Positions 1-5,709 of a stretch of DNA of 5,710 nucleotides are shown here, one piece after another. The position numbers and the translations under genes are program-made. The DNA is from Bacillota bacterium (GTDB lineage Bacteria; Bacillota_E; Sulfobacillia; Sulfobacillales; Sulfobacillaceae). Under the pieces are notes generated by a model, which had not been told where the DNA came from, ran no database searches, and was given only the letters and a program-made list of their open reading frames with translations. The DNA is taken from the NCBI GenBank assembly GCA_021802375.1, contig JAKAAL010000326.1:1-5710 (forward strand), read 5' to 3'. Position 1 is the first letter of the stretch. Each line of letters opens with the position of its first letter.

Positions 1-10
1 GGGTCAAATA

Positions 11-745
11 GTGGTTGAGACACAAGCTCGAATCGGAGGAGGCGCCCAGCCTCATTGGGTGCCTGGATCTCGATACGGCCAGGCCGTTAACGATGTGGAA
101 AAAAATCTCGCTGGGTGTATCGATCATACCTTGTTAAGCGCGGATGCCGACCAAGAGGACATTGAGCGTTTATGCCAACAAGCGCTGAAGTGGTCGACGG
201 CGAGCGTGTGTGTCAACCCGATTTGGGTTTCCTTGGCCTCCCGCAATCTCGGCGCCTCAACCGTACGTGTCTGCTCCGTGGTGGGATTTCCCTTCGGTGC
301 TTCTTTGAGTGCGCTGAAGGCCAAGGAAGCCCATATGGCGGTCGAGGAAGGCGCTAGCGAAATAGACATGGTGATGGCTTTGGGGAAGTTTCGGAGTGGA
401 TGCTGGGAATTCGTGCTCGACGATATTCTTCAGGTGCGCCAAGCTATCGGCGACCTAGTGCTGAAAGTGATTGTCGAGACCGGGCTGTGGGAGGATCACC
501 AAATCGTCCAAGCGGCGACGATTTCCGTCGCCGCAGGCGCAGATTACCTGAAGACGTCTACCGGATTTCTGGCCGGAGGAGCAACGCTGCCCGCGGTTCG
601 CTTGCTTCGCACCGCGGTTGGGGTAACGGCCGGCGTCAAAGCGTCAGGAGGCATCAAGACCCGCCAGGCGGCTTGGTCAATGATCGCTGCCGGAGCCGAC
701 CGCTTGGGATGCAGCCAAACCGAAGTCTTGCTTCAGGGAGAGTAA
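11..745 (+). CDS. deoC: Deoxyribose-phosphate aldolase (DeoC)
   Basis: Cytosolic class I aldolase that reversibly splits 2-deoxyribose-5-phosphate into glyceraldehyde-3-phosphate and acetaldehyde, the last step of deoxynucleoside catabolism. Seen: IDHTLL at residues 37-42 (family N-terminal signature), VGFPFGA at 91-97, EIDMV with D119 (equivalent to E. coli Asp102), the Schiff-base lysine K181 in KTSTGF, and K210 in GVKASGGI (equivalent to E. coli Lys201). All catalytic residues are therefore present. The usual GTS phosphate-site motif near the C-terminus reads GCS (233-235), and the loop after D119 (MALGKF) departs from the common INIGAL, so this is a divergent member. Family proteins of this type are about 220 residues, and the first 28 residues here look like a non-conserved extension. 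The start is uncertain. The GTG at 11 has no visible Shine-Dalgarno in the ten bases before it, the frame is open to the window edge, and GTG at 95 would give a 216-residue protein but also lacks a good site. No other deo genes are in view. Confidence 0.93.
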   Translation: MVETQARIGGGAQPHWVPGSRYGQAVNDVEKNLAGCIDHTLLSADADQEDIERLCQQALKWSTASVCVNPIWVSLASRNLGASTVRVCSVVGFPFGASLSALKAKEAHMAVEEGASEIDMVMALGKFRSGCWEFVLDDILQVRQAIGDLVLKVIVETGLWEDHQIVQAATISVAAGADYLKTSTGFLAGGATLPAVRLLRTAVGVTAGVKASGGIKTRQAAWSMIAAGADRLGCSQTEVLLQGE

Positions 746-775
746 AGAAGGGCGGCCTAAACGGAATATATCCAA

Positions 776-818
776 GGCCATGCTTCGATGGTGGCAAAGC
801 ATGGCCCCGGGAGTTTTT
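776..818 (+). terminator. Probable intrinsic terminator between convergent deoC and SPW genes
   Basis: GGCCATGCTT (776-785) and AAGCATGGCC (797-806) form a perfect 10-bp stem with an 11-base loop, 30 bases after the deoC stop. A run of five T follows at 814-818, seven bases past the stem, which is further away than in a textbook terminator. Read on the minus strand, the same stem could also end the SPW transcript, but no T run follows there. The hairpin is certain; its role as terminator is inferred from position. Confidence 0.5.
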
Positions 819-819
819 G

Positions 820-1185
820 CTAAGCGGAGGTACGTTGACTTCCGGCCGCGTTGGCATTGGCAGCCAAAACAAACGACAATCCGGCACCGATCAGCACCAA
901 AATCCCTACGACCAGGGTAACGAGTAGGTCGTCTTTGTGGTGTTTGGCGAATCCTAACGTCCAGGGTGAAATGGCCATCCAAATGCCTAACAGGGCTAGC
1001 ACGATGTCGCGCCAACGACCCGACTGGGGCGCTAGGACCACCCAAAGTGCGCCCAGCAAGATCAGCGCGCCCCCGATAATAAAGTTCCACTCCGGTGCCG
1101 CCGAGTGCTTGGCGGCAGACAATATCCAAGCACTCGCTACGAACCACGCTCCGAAAACCGCGACGGCCCACCAACGAATACTCAC
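820..1185 (-). CDS. SPW-repeat family integral membrane protein
   Basis: A 121-residue very hydrophobic protein with four predicted membrane helices at roughly residues 5-24, 34-52, 60-80 and 87-109, arranged as two helix pairs. The second pair contains the family motif S73-P74-W75 in AISPWTLGF; the first has the degenerate counterpart S18-A19-W20. This matches the SPW repeat domain, a membrane module of unknown function found singly or doubled in bacteria and archaea. The short C-terminal tail (110-121) is polar. The GTG start at 1185 is chosen because AGGAGG lies seven bases upstream; an in-frame ATG at 1212 lies before that site and is not favoured. The protein has no cysteine. It lies on the same strand as the large hydrolase gene upstream but is separated from it by 205 bases with a probable terminator and promoter, so it is likely transcribed on its own. 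Its role in the cell cannot be inferred. Confidence 0.87.
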   Translation of the reverse strand: MSIRWWAVAVFGAWFVASAWILSAAKHSAAPEWNFIIGGALILLGALWVVLAPQSGRWRDIVLALLGIWMAISPWTLGFAKHHKDDLLVTLVVGILVLIGAGLSFVLAANANAAGSQRTSA

Positions 1186-1192
1186 GGATCTT

Positions 1193-1198
1193 CCTCCT
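1193..1198 (-). promoter_or_regulatory. Ribosome binding site deciding the SPW-gene start
   Basis: On the minus strand AGGAGG is followed by seven bases and then GTG at 1185. This is a near-perfect anti-16S match at ideal spacing. It favours the GTG over the in-frame ATG at 1212, which would place this site inside the coding region. Confidence 0.75.
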
Positions 1199-1255
1199 AT
1201 CAAGAGCTTCAATGTAGTAGAGAATACGCATAAAGGACTAATGGAGACGGGCGAG

Positions 1256-1276
1256 GCCCATCTCCATTATATGGGC
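1256..1276 (-). promoter_or_regulatory. Candidate promoter -10 box within an inverted repeat, upstream of the SPW gene
   Basis: The minus strand has a perfect TATAAT at 1271-1266, which would start transcription near 1259 and give a leader of about 73 bases before the SPW GTG. No good -35 hexamer stands at 16-18 bases; TGCAAT at 17 bases is poor, so an extended or activator-dependent promoter would be needed. The box lies within GCCCAT-(9 bases)-ATGGGC (1256-1261 and 1271-1276), a six-base inverted repeat whose arm overlaps one end of the box and could be an operator. Inference from motif match only. Confidence 0.35.
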
Positions 1277-1318
1277 AAAAACGCCAAAATTGCACAAAAG
1301 TATCGGCAAATTTTGGCG
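1277..1318 (-). terminator. Probable intrinsic terminator of the large hydrolase gene
   Basis: On the minus strand, CGCCAAAATT (1318-1309) and AATTTTGGCG (1291-1282) make a perfect 10-bp stem with a 17-base loop, immediately followed by TTTTT (1281-1277). It begins 73 bases after the TAG of the large gene at 1391-1393. The stem is AT-rich inside with a GC-rich base. A stem followed directly by a T run in this orientation fits a Rho-independent terminator. The long loop and modest GC make efficiency uncertain. Confidence 0.6.
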
Positions 1319-1390
1319 ATAGCACAAATCATAGGCACCTTTATTATCGGTGTGGGGTTTAAATCACACGAACCGCCAAACTACGATCCG

Positions 1391-4390
1391 CTAGGGGCCC
1401 ACGGTTACCGTTGTGGTGAGAGCAATATTCGGCCCAAAATGATAGGTCACAATCTGCCCGCTGCTGTTGAGAAAGGCGACATCGCCGTTGGGTTCCATGG
1501 CCATGGAAACTGGGCTTCCCAAAGTGTCGGAGACTTCGGACAGAACCTGACCGGTGTGGCTGACCAGTGCCACCCGATTGTCTCCCCGGTCCCATATCAC
1601 CCAGTTTTGACCATCTGCGAAAAGATCCGTCGGATGATGCAGCGCGTCGAGTCCCGACCCATTGCCAAAAAAGTGGGCGATGAGGTGACCGGTTAAGGAA
1701 TATTGCGATAGCACGCCACCGTAGTATCCGCTGATCCAAAGACTCTTGGGCCCGAGCGCGATGCCGTAGGGCGAGTCGGGATCCTTAAAGGTTTCCAACA
1801 CCGTGCCATCTTTGGAAAGATGAACAATTTCATGATCATCGGTGTCCGCGACCCAAATACTACCGTTGGCGGCAATGGCAATGGCGCGCGGACCCAACAC
1901 CCCCTGGCCTCCGGGCTGCAGCCATCCGACGACGCCGCTTGGCTGACTCGAAGTGGTGGGGAACAACACTAATATCCGGTTGTACAAACTATCCAACGCG
2001 TAGACCACGTTGCCATCGACGGCGAGTTGGGTGATGGCGGACGGCTTATGGTTGCCGGGAACCGGTGGAATGGTCCATTGCCCCAACACCTTCCCCGACG
2101 GTGAAAAATGGATGACCGAACCGTTTTGAAGGGCTTCGTAATAGCTGTTGTGCGGGCCGAAGGTGAGAGCAGTGGGGTGAGGCCGCCCCGTCAGCGCGGT
2201 CACGTACTTCGGCCAATCGGAAATGGTAAAGGTTTTCATGCGGTAGTTGGTGACCAAGAGAGTGCCGTTCGATTGAAGTTGGATCTGCTCTGGGAAGGGC
2301 ACCTCACCCTGTTTCAAGTACGTGCCGTTCGGGGTAAACGTCTCCACGCGATTATTGAGGGTGTCAGCTACAAAGACGGTGCCATTGGCGGCCACGGCGA
2401 TCCCGCTCGGTCCGTCAAATTGTCCATTGCCATCGCCCCAGCCTCCCCAGGATTGCAACAATTTGCCGGTGGCGGAGAAATGAAGCACACGCTGGGTGCC
2501 GCTGTCGGTGACGTAGACGGTACCGTTGGGAGCCACGGCAATCCCCGAAGGCGCGACCATGCCCGAACCGGTGGTCCCATAATGGCCAAAACTGAGGATA
2601 AATTTGCCAGATGCAGTAAATTCTTCGATGCGGGCGTTGCCCTGGTCGGTCACATACAAGGTGTGTTGGGGGGACCACGCCGCAGCTGAGGGCATGTTTA
2701 AGTCCCCTGGGGCCTTTCCCGGGGTGCCAAAAGAGGAGACTTTGTGGCCGACCTTCACCCAAATTTGGTCGCCGTAGGTGTTGACCACGGCGCTGTATAT
2801 GGTGTCGGTGCCGGAGCGCTGAGCCACCGGAGCGACAGAGCCGTCTACGGATTCTGGGACTTCCGGGATGACCCGGGCCGCTTCATCAAGCGCCGCTATG
2901 GGTGCCGCTCTCCACGGCGTCGGTGCCGGATCAGGAAAGCCTGTGCGACTGCCAAAGTCTGCCGTCTTCGGGGTGCCGTGGCTGCCAATGGGGACTAGTT
3001 GCACCACAAAATAAGGATTGCCGCCAATGGGATGTTCTTTTCGGTTTCCTGCCGAAGACAACGTGGCAGCGGGTAGGGGCACGTGAAAGTATCCGTGCGC
3101 TGCATGAATCATCTGAGTCTGGCCCATGTCGTCGACCAGCAGAGCCGTTTTGCTGAATGCCTTTACCGTGCCGGTAATCGCCGGAGCGCCTTGATCCCAA
3201 ATGACCGAGATGTAGCGACCCGGTGCGCCAAAATTGACTTCATCCATGGCTTGGGGATTGACCCCGTCAAACGGCGGGATATAGCGAGAGAGATAACGCG
3301 CTCCACTTAAGTAACGAATCAAGGTCTGGTAGGCCGTATAGGCCGGGCGAGGCTGATTGGACTGAGTCAAAAGGCCCACGGGGCCATTGAACTTGTTCAG
3401 CGGCTTCGGTTCCGGCAGTTGATAGACCTCCACCCGGCTGCTATAGGCTAAACTGTCAGCTATTTCTTCGACAATAAAGGCCGCCTGTTGGCTCGGAGTG
3501 ACTCCGGGATCGTTTTTGGGGGCTTTATAGCCCTTGACGATTGGGGTGACATTGGTCTCGCTGAGCCAGATCGGGGTACCGCTGAGGCCGTTGGCAGCCA
3601 AAATCTTGTGGTAGCGGGTATAGATCTGCTGATTGAAATTGATCGTGTTATAAAGGTTCAGATCGAGGGCATCAAAAAAATCGTGGTGAGTAGAGGCCCC
3701 CGGCAGCGCCGCTAAGTCTTTGATCAATTGCACTGTGACATGGCCGTGCGCGTACCAATAAGGGGTGCCCGGCAATAAGATGTGTGCGTTGGGGTCCGCA
3801 GCATGGGCAGCCAGGTACGCCACTTTAACCATCTGCGCAAATTGTGCCAAGGTGCCGGTCCAGGTGTTAAAATGCCCGGAGGGAATACTAATCTCGTTGC
3901 CTATGACCCACGTGTCGATGAGGCCTGCATAGTGCCGAGTCAGTCGATAGATGAAATTTCCCCACGTGTTTTTGGGACTGTTCCAGGCGTCATAGAGCCC
4001 TTTTGGCACTGAAGAGTTGGGAGACCTTCGTGCCCAGTTGGGGGTGGATACCAAAACCCCGACCGGAATCCTTCCCGCCTTGACCTCCCTTAGTAGATCC
4101 GAATCATTTTTGGTAAAGAAGTTGTTCCATACCCCCGGCGAGGGTTCCAGAGAGTCCCAGAACATGGTAATTCTTTCCCAGCCAATGCCCAAATTGGAAG
4201 CGGCCTTGGGGTCAGCATACGCTTGTGCCGCTCCGAAGCGATAATCCGGATGTCCTGGGTTGGGGGTAATGTACGGATTTTGAGCTGCCTGCACCGGATG
4301 ATGAGACGAAGTGGAGATTAAGGCTAGTCCTGCCGCGACTGCAATCATGCCCACTTGCGTGATTGTTCGCTTGCGATGCCGTTTAATCAT
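1391..4390 (-). CDS. Secreted glycoside hydrolase (clan GH-A-like barrel) fused to a C-terminal NHL beta-propeller
   Basis: A 999-residue exported protein. Residues 1-35 are a signal peptide: basic MIKRHRKR, a hydrophobic core at about 14-26, and VQA-A for cleavage near 35. Residues 40-360 resemble a clan GH-A TIM barrel. RITMFWDSLEPSPGVW (73-88) is typical of early strands, STPNWA (115-120) resembles the TPxWA loop, and IGNEI (163-167) carries the expected acid/base pair N165-E166 after strand 4. IWLSETN (274-280) carries the presumed nucleophile E278 after strand 7. RPAYTAYQTLIRYL (348-361) is the usual final helix. Residues 363-470 look like a beta-sandwich, 471-560 a Pro/Ala-rich linker. 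Residues 560-985 hold about ten NHL-like blades (repeat theme: P-x-x-I-A-V-A-x-N-G-T-V-Y-V-A-D), for example 611-649, 657-694, 830-868 and 915-953. There is no cysteine and no visible sortase signal or membrane anchor. The ATG is preceded by AAGGGAAGGG eight bases upstream. The probable reaction is retaining hydrolysis of a beta-linked polysaccharide outside the cell. GH39-, GH5- or related-type membership and the substrate are not determinable here. Confidence 0.85.
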   Translation of the reverse strand: MIKRHRKRTITQVGMIAVAAGLALISTSSHHPVQAAQNPYITPNPGHPDYRFGAAQAYADPKAASNLGIGWERITMFWDSLEPSPGVWNNFFTKNDSDLLREVKAGRIPVGVLVSTPNWARRSPNSSVPKGLYDAWNSPKNTWGNFIYRLTRHYAGLIDTWVIGNEISIPSGHFNTWTGTLAQFAQMVKVAYLAAHAADPNAHILLPGTPYWYAHGHVTVQLIKDLAALPGASTHHDFFDALDLNLYNTINFNQQIYTRYHKILAANGLSGTPIWLSETNVTPIVKGYKAPKNDPGVTPSQQAAFIVEEIADSLAYSSRVEVYQLPEPKPLNKFNGPVGLLTQSNQPRPAYTAYQTLIRYLSGARYLSRYIPPFDGVNPQAMDEVNFGAPGRYISVIWDQGAPAITGTVKAFSKTALLVDDMGQTQMIHAAHGYFHVPLPAATLSSAGNRKEHPIGGNPYFVVQLVPIGSHGTPKTADFGSRTGFPDPAPTPWRAAPIAALDEAARVIPEVPESVDGSVAPVAQRSGTDTIYSAVVNTYGDQIWVKVGHKVSSFGTPGKAPGDLNMPSAAAWSPQHTLYVTDQGNARIEEFTASGKFILSFGHYGTTGSGMVAPSGIAVAPNGTVYVTDSGTQRVLHFSATGKLLQSWGGWGDGNGQFDGPSGIAVAANGTVFVADTLNNRVETFTPNGTYLKQGEVPFPEQIQLQSNGTLLVTNYRMKTFTISDWPKYVTALTGRPHPTALTFGPHNSYYEALQNGSVIHFSPSGKVLGQWTIPPVPGNHKPSAITQLAVDGNVVYALDSLYNRILVLFPTTSSQPSGVVGWLQPGGQGVLGPRAIAIAANGSIWVADTDDHEIVHLSKDGTVLETFKDPDSPYGIALGPKSLWISGYYGGVLSQYSLTGHLIAHFFGNGSGLDALHHPTDLFADGQNWVIWDRGDNRVALVSHTGQVLSEVSDTLGSPVSMAMEPNGDVAFLNSSGQIVTYHFGPNIALTTTVTVGP

Positions 4391-4742
4391 TGCTGGCGCC
4401 CTTCCCTTAGTCGTTCGCTACGTATCGACACATCTGCAAAATTTTCATTAAAACTTCGCAACCGAAAGGCTGTTTTCCTGCTTGCAATTTATGGAAATGC
4501 TGTTCTCTTAGTAAAATATTGCCGACTTGACTATTCGCTGGTTAAATTGCTTATTTTGCCACCTGCTAAAAGATGAGAAAATCAGACATGCTCTGGGCCC
4601 GAGACGCGCTGTTGAGCTCAAAAAGTCAGAGGCCGGGTAAACTGCGGCGTGGAGTTTTTCGTATGCGCTTTAGGCCGACCATGAAACTAAGGCACAAAGT
4701 TCAGTGCTTACCTGATCGACCCTGGGCTTTTCAAATCGCCGC
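4391..4742. other. Gene-free AT-rich leader of the hydrolase gene and adjoining unassigned DNA
   Basis: No convincing protein gene lies here. Bases 4421-4580 are clearly more AT-rich than the surroundings and form the upstream region of the hydrolase gene, whose promoter should lie here. I found no hexamer pair on the minus strand with good match and spacing. Bases 4581-4742 are GC-richer. The short plus-strand reading frames across the stretch (4355-4576 and 4573-4767) lack ribosome binding sites and recognisable motifs. A weak imperfect stem TAAGCAC/GTGCCTTA (minus strand, 4710-4688) could end a leftward transcript coming from the structured element to the right. Confidence 0.5.
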
Positions 4743-4883
4743 TAGTTATACTGCGCGCGGGCCATAGTTTTCGTTTTTGGGAGAACGCCATCGTGTTGGA
4801 AAACCATTATGCAACCATCGGTTGAGACGCCCACCGCCCTGGCATCAAACCGTCAAATTTGACCCGCGCGCAGTATATCTAAA
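4743..4883 (-). ncRNA. Candidate structured small RNA (or miniature inverted-repeat element)
   Basis: Leftward (minus-strand) reading from about 4883 gives an RNA whose two ends pair. The arms 4877-4860 and 4764-4747 form an uninterrupted 18-bp stem, made of a 15-bp perfect core plus one U-G, one C-G and one A-U pair. Three more pairs follow beyond a single mismatch (4881-4879 with 4745-4743). Inside are GAUGCCA (4846-4840) with UGGCGUU (4790-4784), a hairpin CAACC-gau-GGUUG (4824-4812), and a short hairpin UGGuuuuCCA. The three G-U pairs are A-C mismatches on the plus strand, which favours a minus-strand RNA. A TTTACC/TATAAT promoter predicts a start at about 4883, right at the base of the stem. 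No match to 6S, SRP, tmRNA or RNase P motifs was seen. The alternative is a non-autonomous transposon whose 18-bp ends are terminal inverted repeats; no clear target duplication is visible beyond a shared CTA. Confidence 0.4.
4747..4877. repeat. Long inverted repeat, 15-bp perfect core arms
   Basis: TATACTGCGCGCGGG at 4747-4761 recurs as its exact reverse complement at 4863-4877, with 101 bases between. Allowing one mismatch, the arms extend outward to 4743 and 4881. The right arm abuts a 12-base perfect palindrome GTCAAATTTGAC at 4852-4863. The arms are too long to be chance. Whether they serve as an RNA closing stem or as transposon ends is open. Confidence 0.9.
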
Positions 4884-4889
4884 AACGGT

Positions 4890-4918
4890 ATTATAGGCTT
4901 CAGAGTGGTCATGGTAAA
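4890..4918 (-). promoter_or_regulatory. Candidate sigma-A-type promoter firing leftward into the inverted-repeat element
   Basis: On the minus strand TTTACC (4918-4913) is separated by 17 bases from a perfect TATAAT (4895-4890). The -35 box matches the consensus TTGACA at four of six positions. The predicted start lies near 4883, directly before the closing stem of the candidate RNA at 4743-4881. The fit in position and strand raises confidence above a bare motif match. Confidence 0.45.
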
Positions 4919-4983
4919 ATGAGACCAAGCGCTAGGCTAGATCACCGCGCTCAGGCGATCCTGAGGCCATTTGCCGTGAGGAC

Positions 4984-5074
4984 CTGAAGGGTTGCTGGGG
5001 CCAACGCCGAGTCTCGGAGTGAGACCGCGGCGATGAAAATGCGGGTCAGAACCCCATCCCTTAGGAGCGGGGAG
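4984..5074 (+). ncRNA. Possible tnpB-element right end / omega RNA-like remnant
   Basis: A compact series of hairpins: GTTG/CAAC (4991-4994 with 5002-5005), GTCTC/GAGAC (5011-5015 with 5021-5025), CCGC/GCGG (5025-5028 with 5041-5044, alternative to the second), and CCCC-a-TCC-ctta-GGA-gc-GGGG (5052-5072) followed by AG. A terminal C-run/G-run hairpin ending in GGGGAG after AGAACCCC resembles the 3' end of many IS200/IS605-type tnpB elements, where it forms the end of the omega RNA next to the guide. One frame here reads GANAESRSETAAMKMRV, reminiscent of a TnpB C-terminal tail, but stops lie upstream and no transposase is present. The usual end sequence shortly after GGGGAG is not evident. If right, this is a decayed scar. 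The assignment is from memory of the family's appearance and is unproven. Confidence 0.33.
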
Positions 5075-5104
5075 AGGCGCGGCAGATAGCCTTTGAACAC
5101 TTGC

Positions 5105-5142
5105 GGAACTCTGACCTACCGCTGACAGGGTTCCTTTAGCGG
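5105..5142 (+). other. Two mutually exclusive hairpins, possible weak terminator
   Basis: GGAACTCTG (5105-5113) pairs with CAGGGTTCC (5126-5134), nine pairs including one G-U, 12-base loop, followed by TTT. Overlapping it, CCGCT (5119-5123) can pair with AGCGG (5138-5142), followed shortly by TTTT at 5146-5149. The two cannot form together. This could stop transcription coming from the region to the left before the next gene. It lies upstream of the predicted start site of that gene, so it is unlikely to be its attenuator. Confidence 0.3.
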
Positions 5143-5220
5143 CGGTTTTGGCGCATGTTTCTCTGACGAGGTGGTTTTTTCGCTGTTTGCCCTCTATCGG
5201 GTCGAGCCTGGGGATCGGAG

Positions 5221-5250
5221 TTGCCCTGATGGCTTTGCGGGCCCTAGAAT
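5221..5250 (+). promoter_or_regulatory. Candidate promoter of the last gene
   Basis: TTGCCC (5221-5226), an 18-base spacer, then TAGAAT (5245-5250), which matches TATAAT at five of six positions. The predicted transcription start near 5257 gives a leader of about 36 bases that includes the ribosome binding site at 5281-5287. Confidence 0.45.
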
Positions 5251-5280
5251 TGGAGCCGGCGGTAGAGATCACCGATGAAA

Positions 5281-5287
5281 GAGGAGG
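5281..5287 (+). promoter_or_regulatory. Ribosome binding site deciding the last gene's start
   Basis: GAGGAGG lies five bases before TTG at 5293 and only two before GTG at 5290. It falls inside the first codons of the longer reading frame that starts at ATG 5275, which itself has only a weak upstream purine stretch. This favours TTG 5293 as the start. Confidence 0.6.
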
Positions 5288-5292
5288 TCGTG

Positions 5293-5709
5293 TTGGAGAC
5301 AAAAGCGCCCTATACAAATCTCATGAAACCGCAAAACCATCAGGGCGAGACATCCGATGCCACCGAGCTCAGACGTGTGGATTGGCAGGTGGCTGAAACC
5401 TTTACTAAGTTTCTTTATCCCTTTGTGTTCACACATCGTCTGAAGTCGAGTGTGGAGGCATGCGGCAACGATTTTTCCCAGGCGCTGTTATCGGACCCGG
5501 AGTTGTCTGGGGTCTTTGTGGAGGATCCGTTTGATGCGTCGGAATTAGAAAATATGTTGCCCTATGTGAAGCAATATTTGAGCCTGGCGACCAATCAACG
5601 GCGCTTTCGGATGAATCTTGCCTGTTTGTCCGCCGGTGCTTTTTATGCTTTTTTGGCTGAATCCGAAAAGTCCTCGTCCTTTCGCATTAGTCAGATTGTG
5701 CTGCATTAA
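5293..5709 (+). CDS. Hypothetical protein, 138 residues
   Basis: I do not recognise the family. From TTG 5293 the product has a polar, probably disordered N-terminus (about residues 1-28). It continues with WQVAETFTKFLYPFVF (31-46), an aromatic amphipathic helix-like segment, an acidic stretch around residues 67-86, LPYVKQYLSL (89-98), and a hydrophobic segment MNLACLSAGAFYAFLAE (107-123) that is borderline for a membrane helix. The end, rich in serine and finishing QIVLH, is abrupt. An ATG at 5275 would add six residues, but GAGGAGG at 5281-5287 points to the TTG; an in-frame TAG at 5263-5265 limits any longer form. A promoter-like TTGCCC/TAGAAT lies just upstream. The stop is one base from the window edge, so it cannot be told whether the protein is complete or is the N-terminal part of a longer gene broken by a frameshift. 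No conserved catalytic motif is visible. Confidence 0.6.
   Translation: METKAPYTNLMKPQNHQGETSDATELRRVDWQVAETFTKFLYPFVFTHRLKSSVEACGNDFSQALLSDPELSGVFVEDPFDASELENMLPYVKQYLSLATNQRRFRMNLACLSAGAFYAFLAESEKSSSFRISQIVLH

Noticed and set aside
1350..1369. GTGTG/CACAC inverted repeat just after the hydrolase stop
   Set aside because: Only five pairs and no T run. The stem at 1282-1318 followed by TTTTT is a far better terminator.
1493..1508. Perfect 16-base palindrome TTCCATGGCCATGGAA
   Set aside because: It lies inside the hydrolase coding region and encodes part of SMAMEPNG of a propeller blade. With no second copy nearby, coding coincidence is the simpler explanation.
851..1696. Long plus-strand open frame of 281 codons
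   Set aside because: It runs antisense over the SPW gene, the intergenic signals and the end of the hydrolase gene, has no ribosome binding site and no recognisable domain. The minus-strand genes explain the sequence.
1861..2550. Near-repeats of about 30 bases around 1861-1890, 2376-2410 and 2521-2550
   Set aside because: They are degenerate, irregularly spaced and encode the conserved core of NHL blades (AVAxNGTV type), so they are protein repeats and not a CRISPR or mobile repeat.
2108..2689. Plus-strand open frame of 193 codons, and other shadows within 1391-4390
   Set aside because: It lies wholly antisense to the NHL propeller coding region; its openness follows from the regular codon use of the repeats.
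4355..4767. Two small plus-strand open frames (73 and 64 codons)
   Set aside because: The first is antisense to the start of the hydrolase gene and the second runs into the inverted repeat. Neither has a ribosome binding site or recognisable motif.
4937..5317. Minus-strand open frame of 126 codons
   Set aside because: It is Pro/Arg/Ser-rich without domain signals, overlaps the hairpin clusters, and crosses the promoter and start of the last gene. It has no good ribosome binding site.
5148..5396. Plus-strand open frame of 82 codons
   Set aside because: It overlaps the start of the last gene in another frame and has no ribosome binding site. A short hydrophobic run alone is not enough to call a gene.
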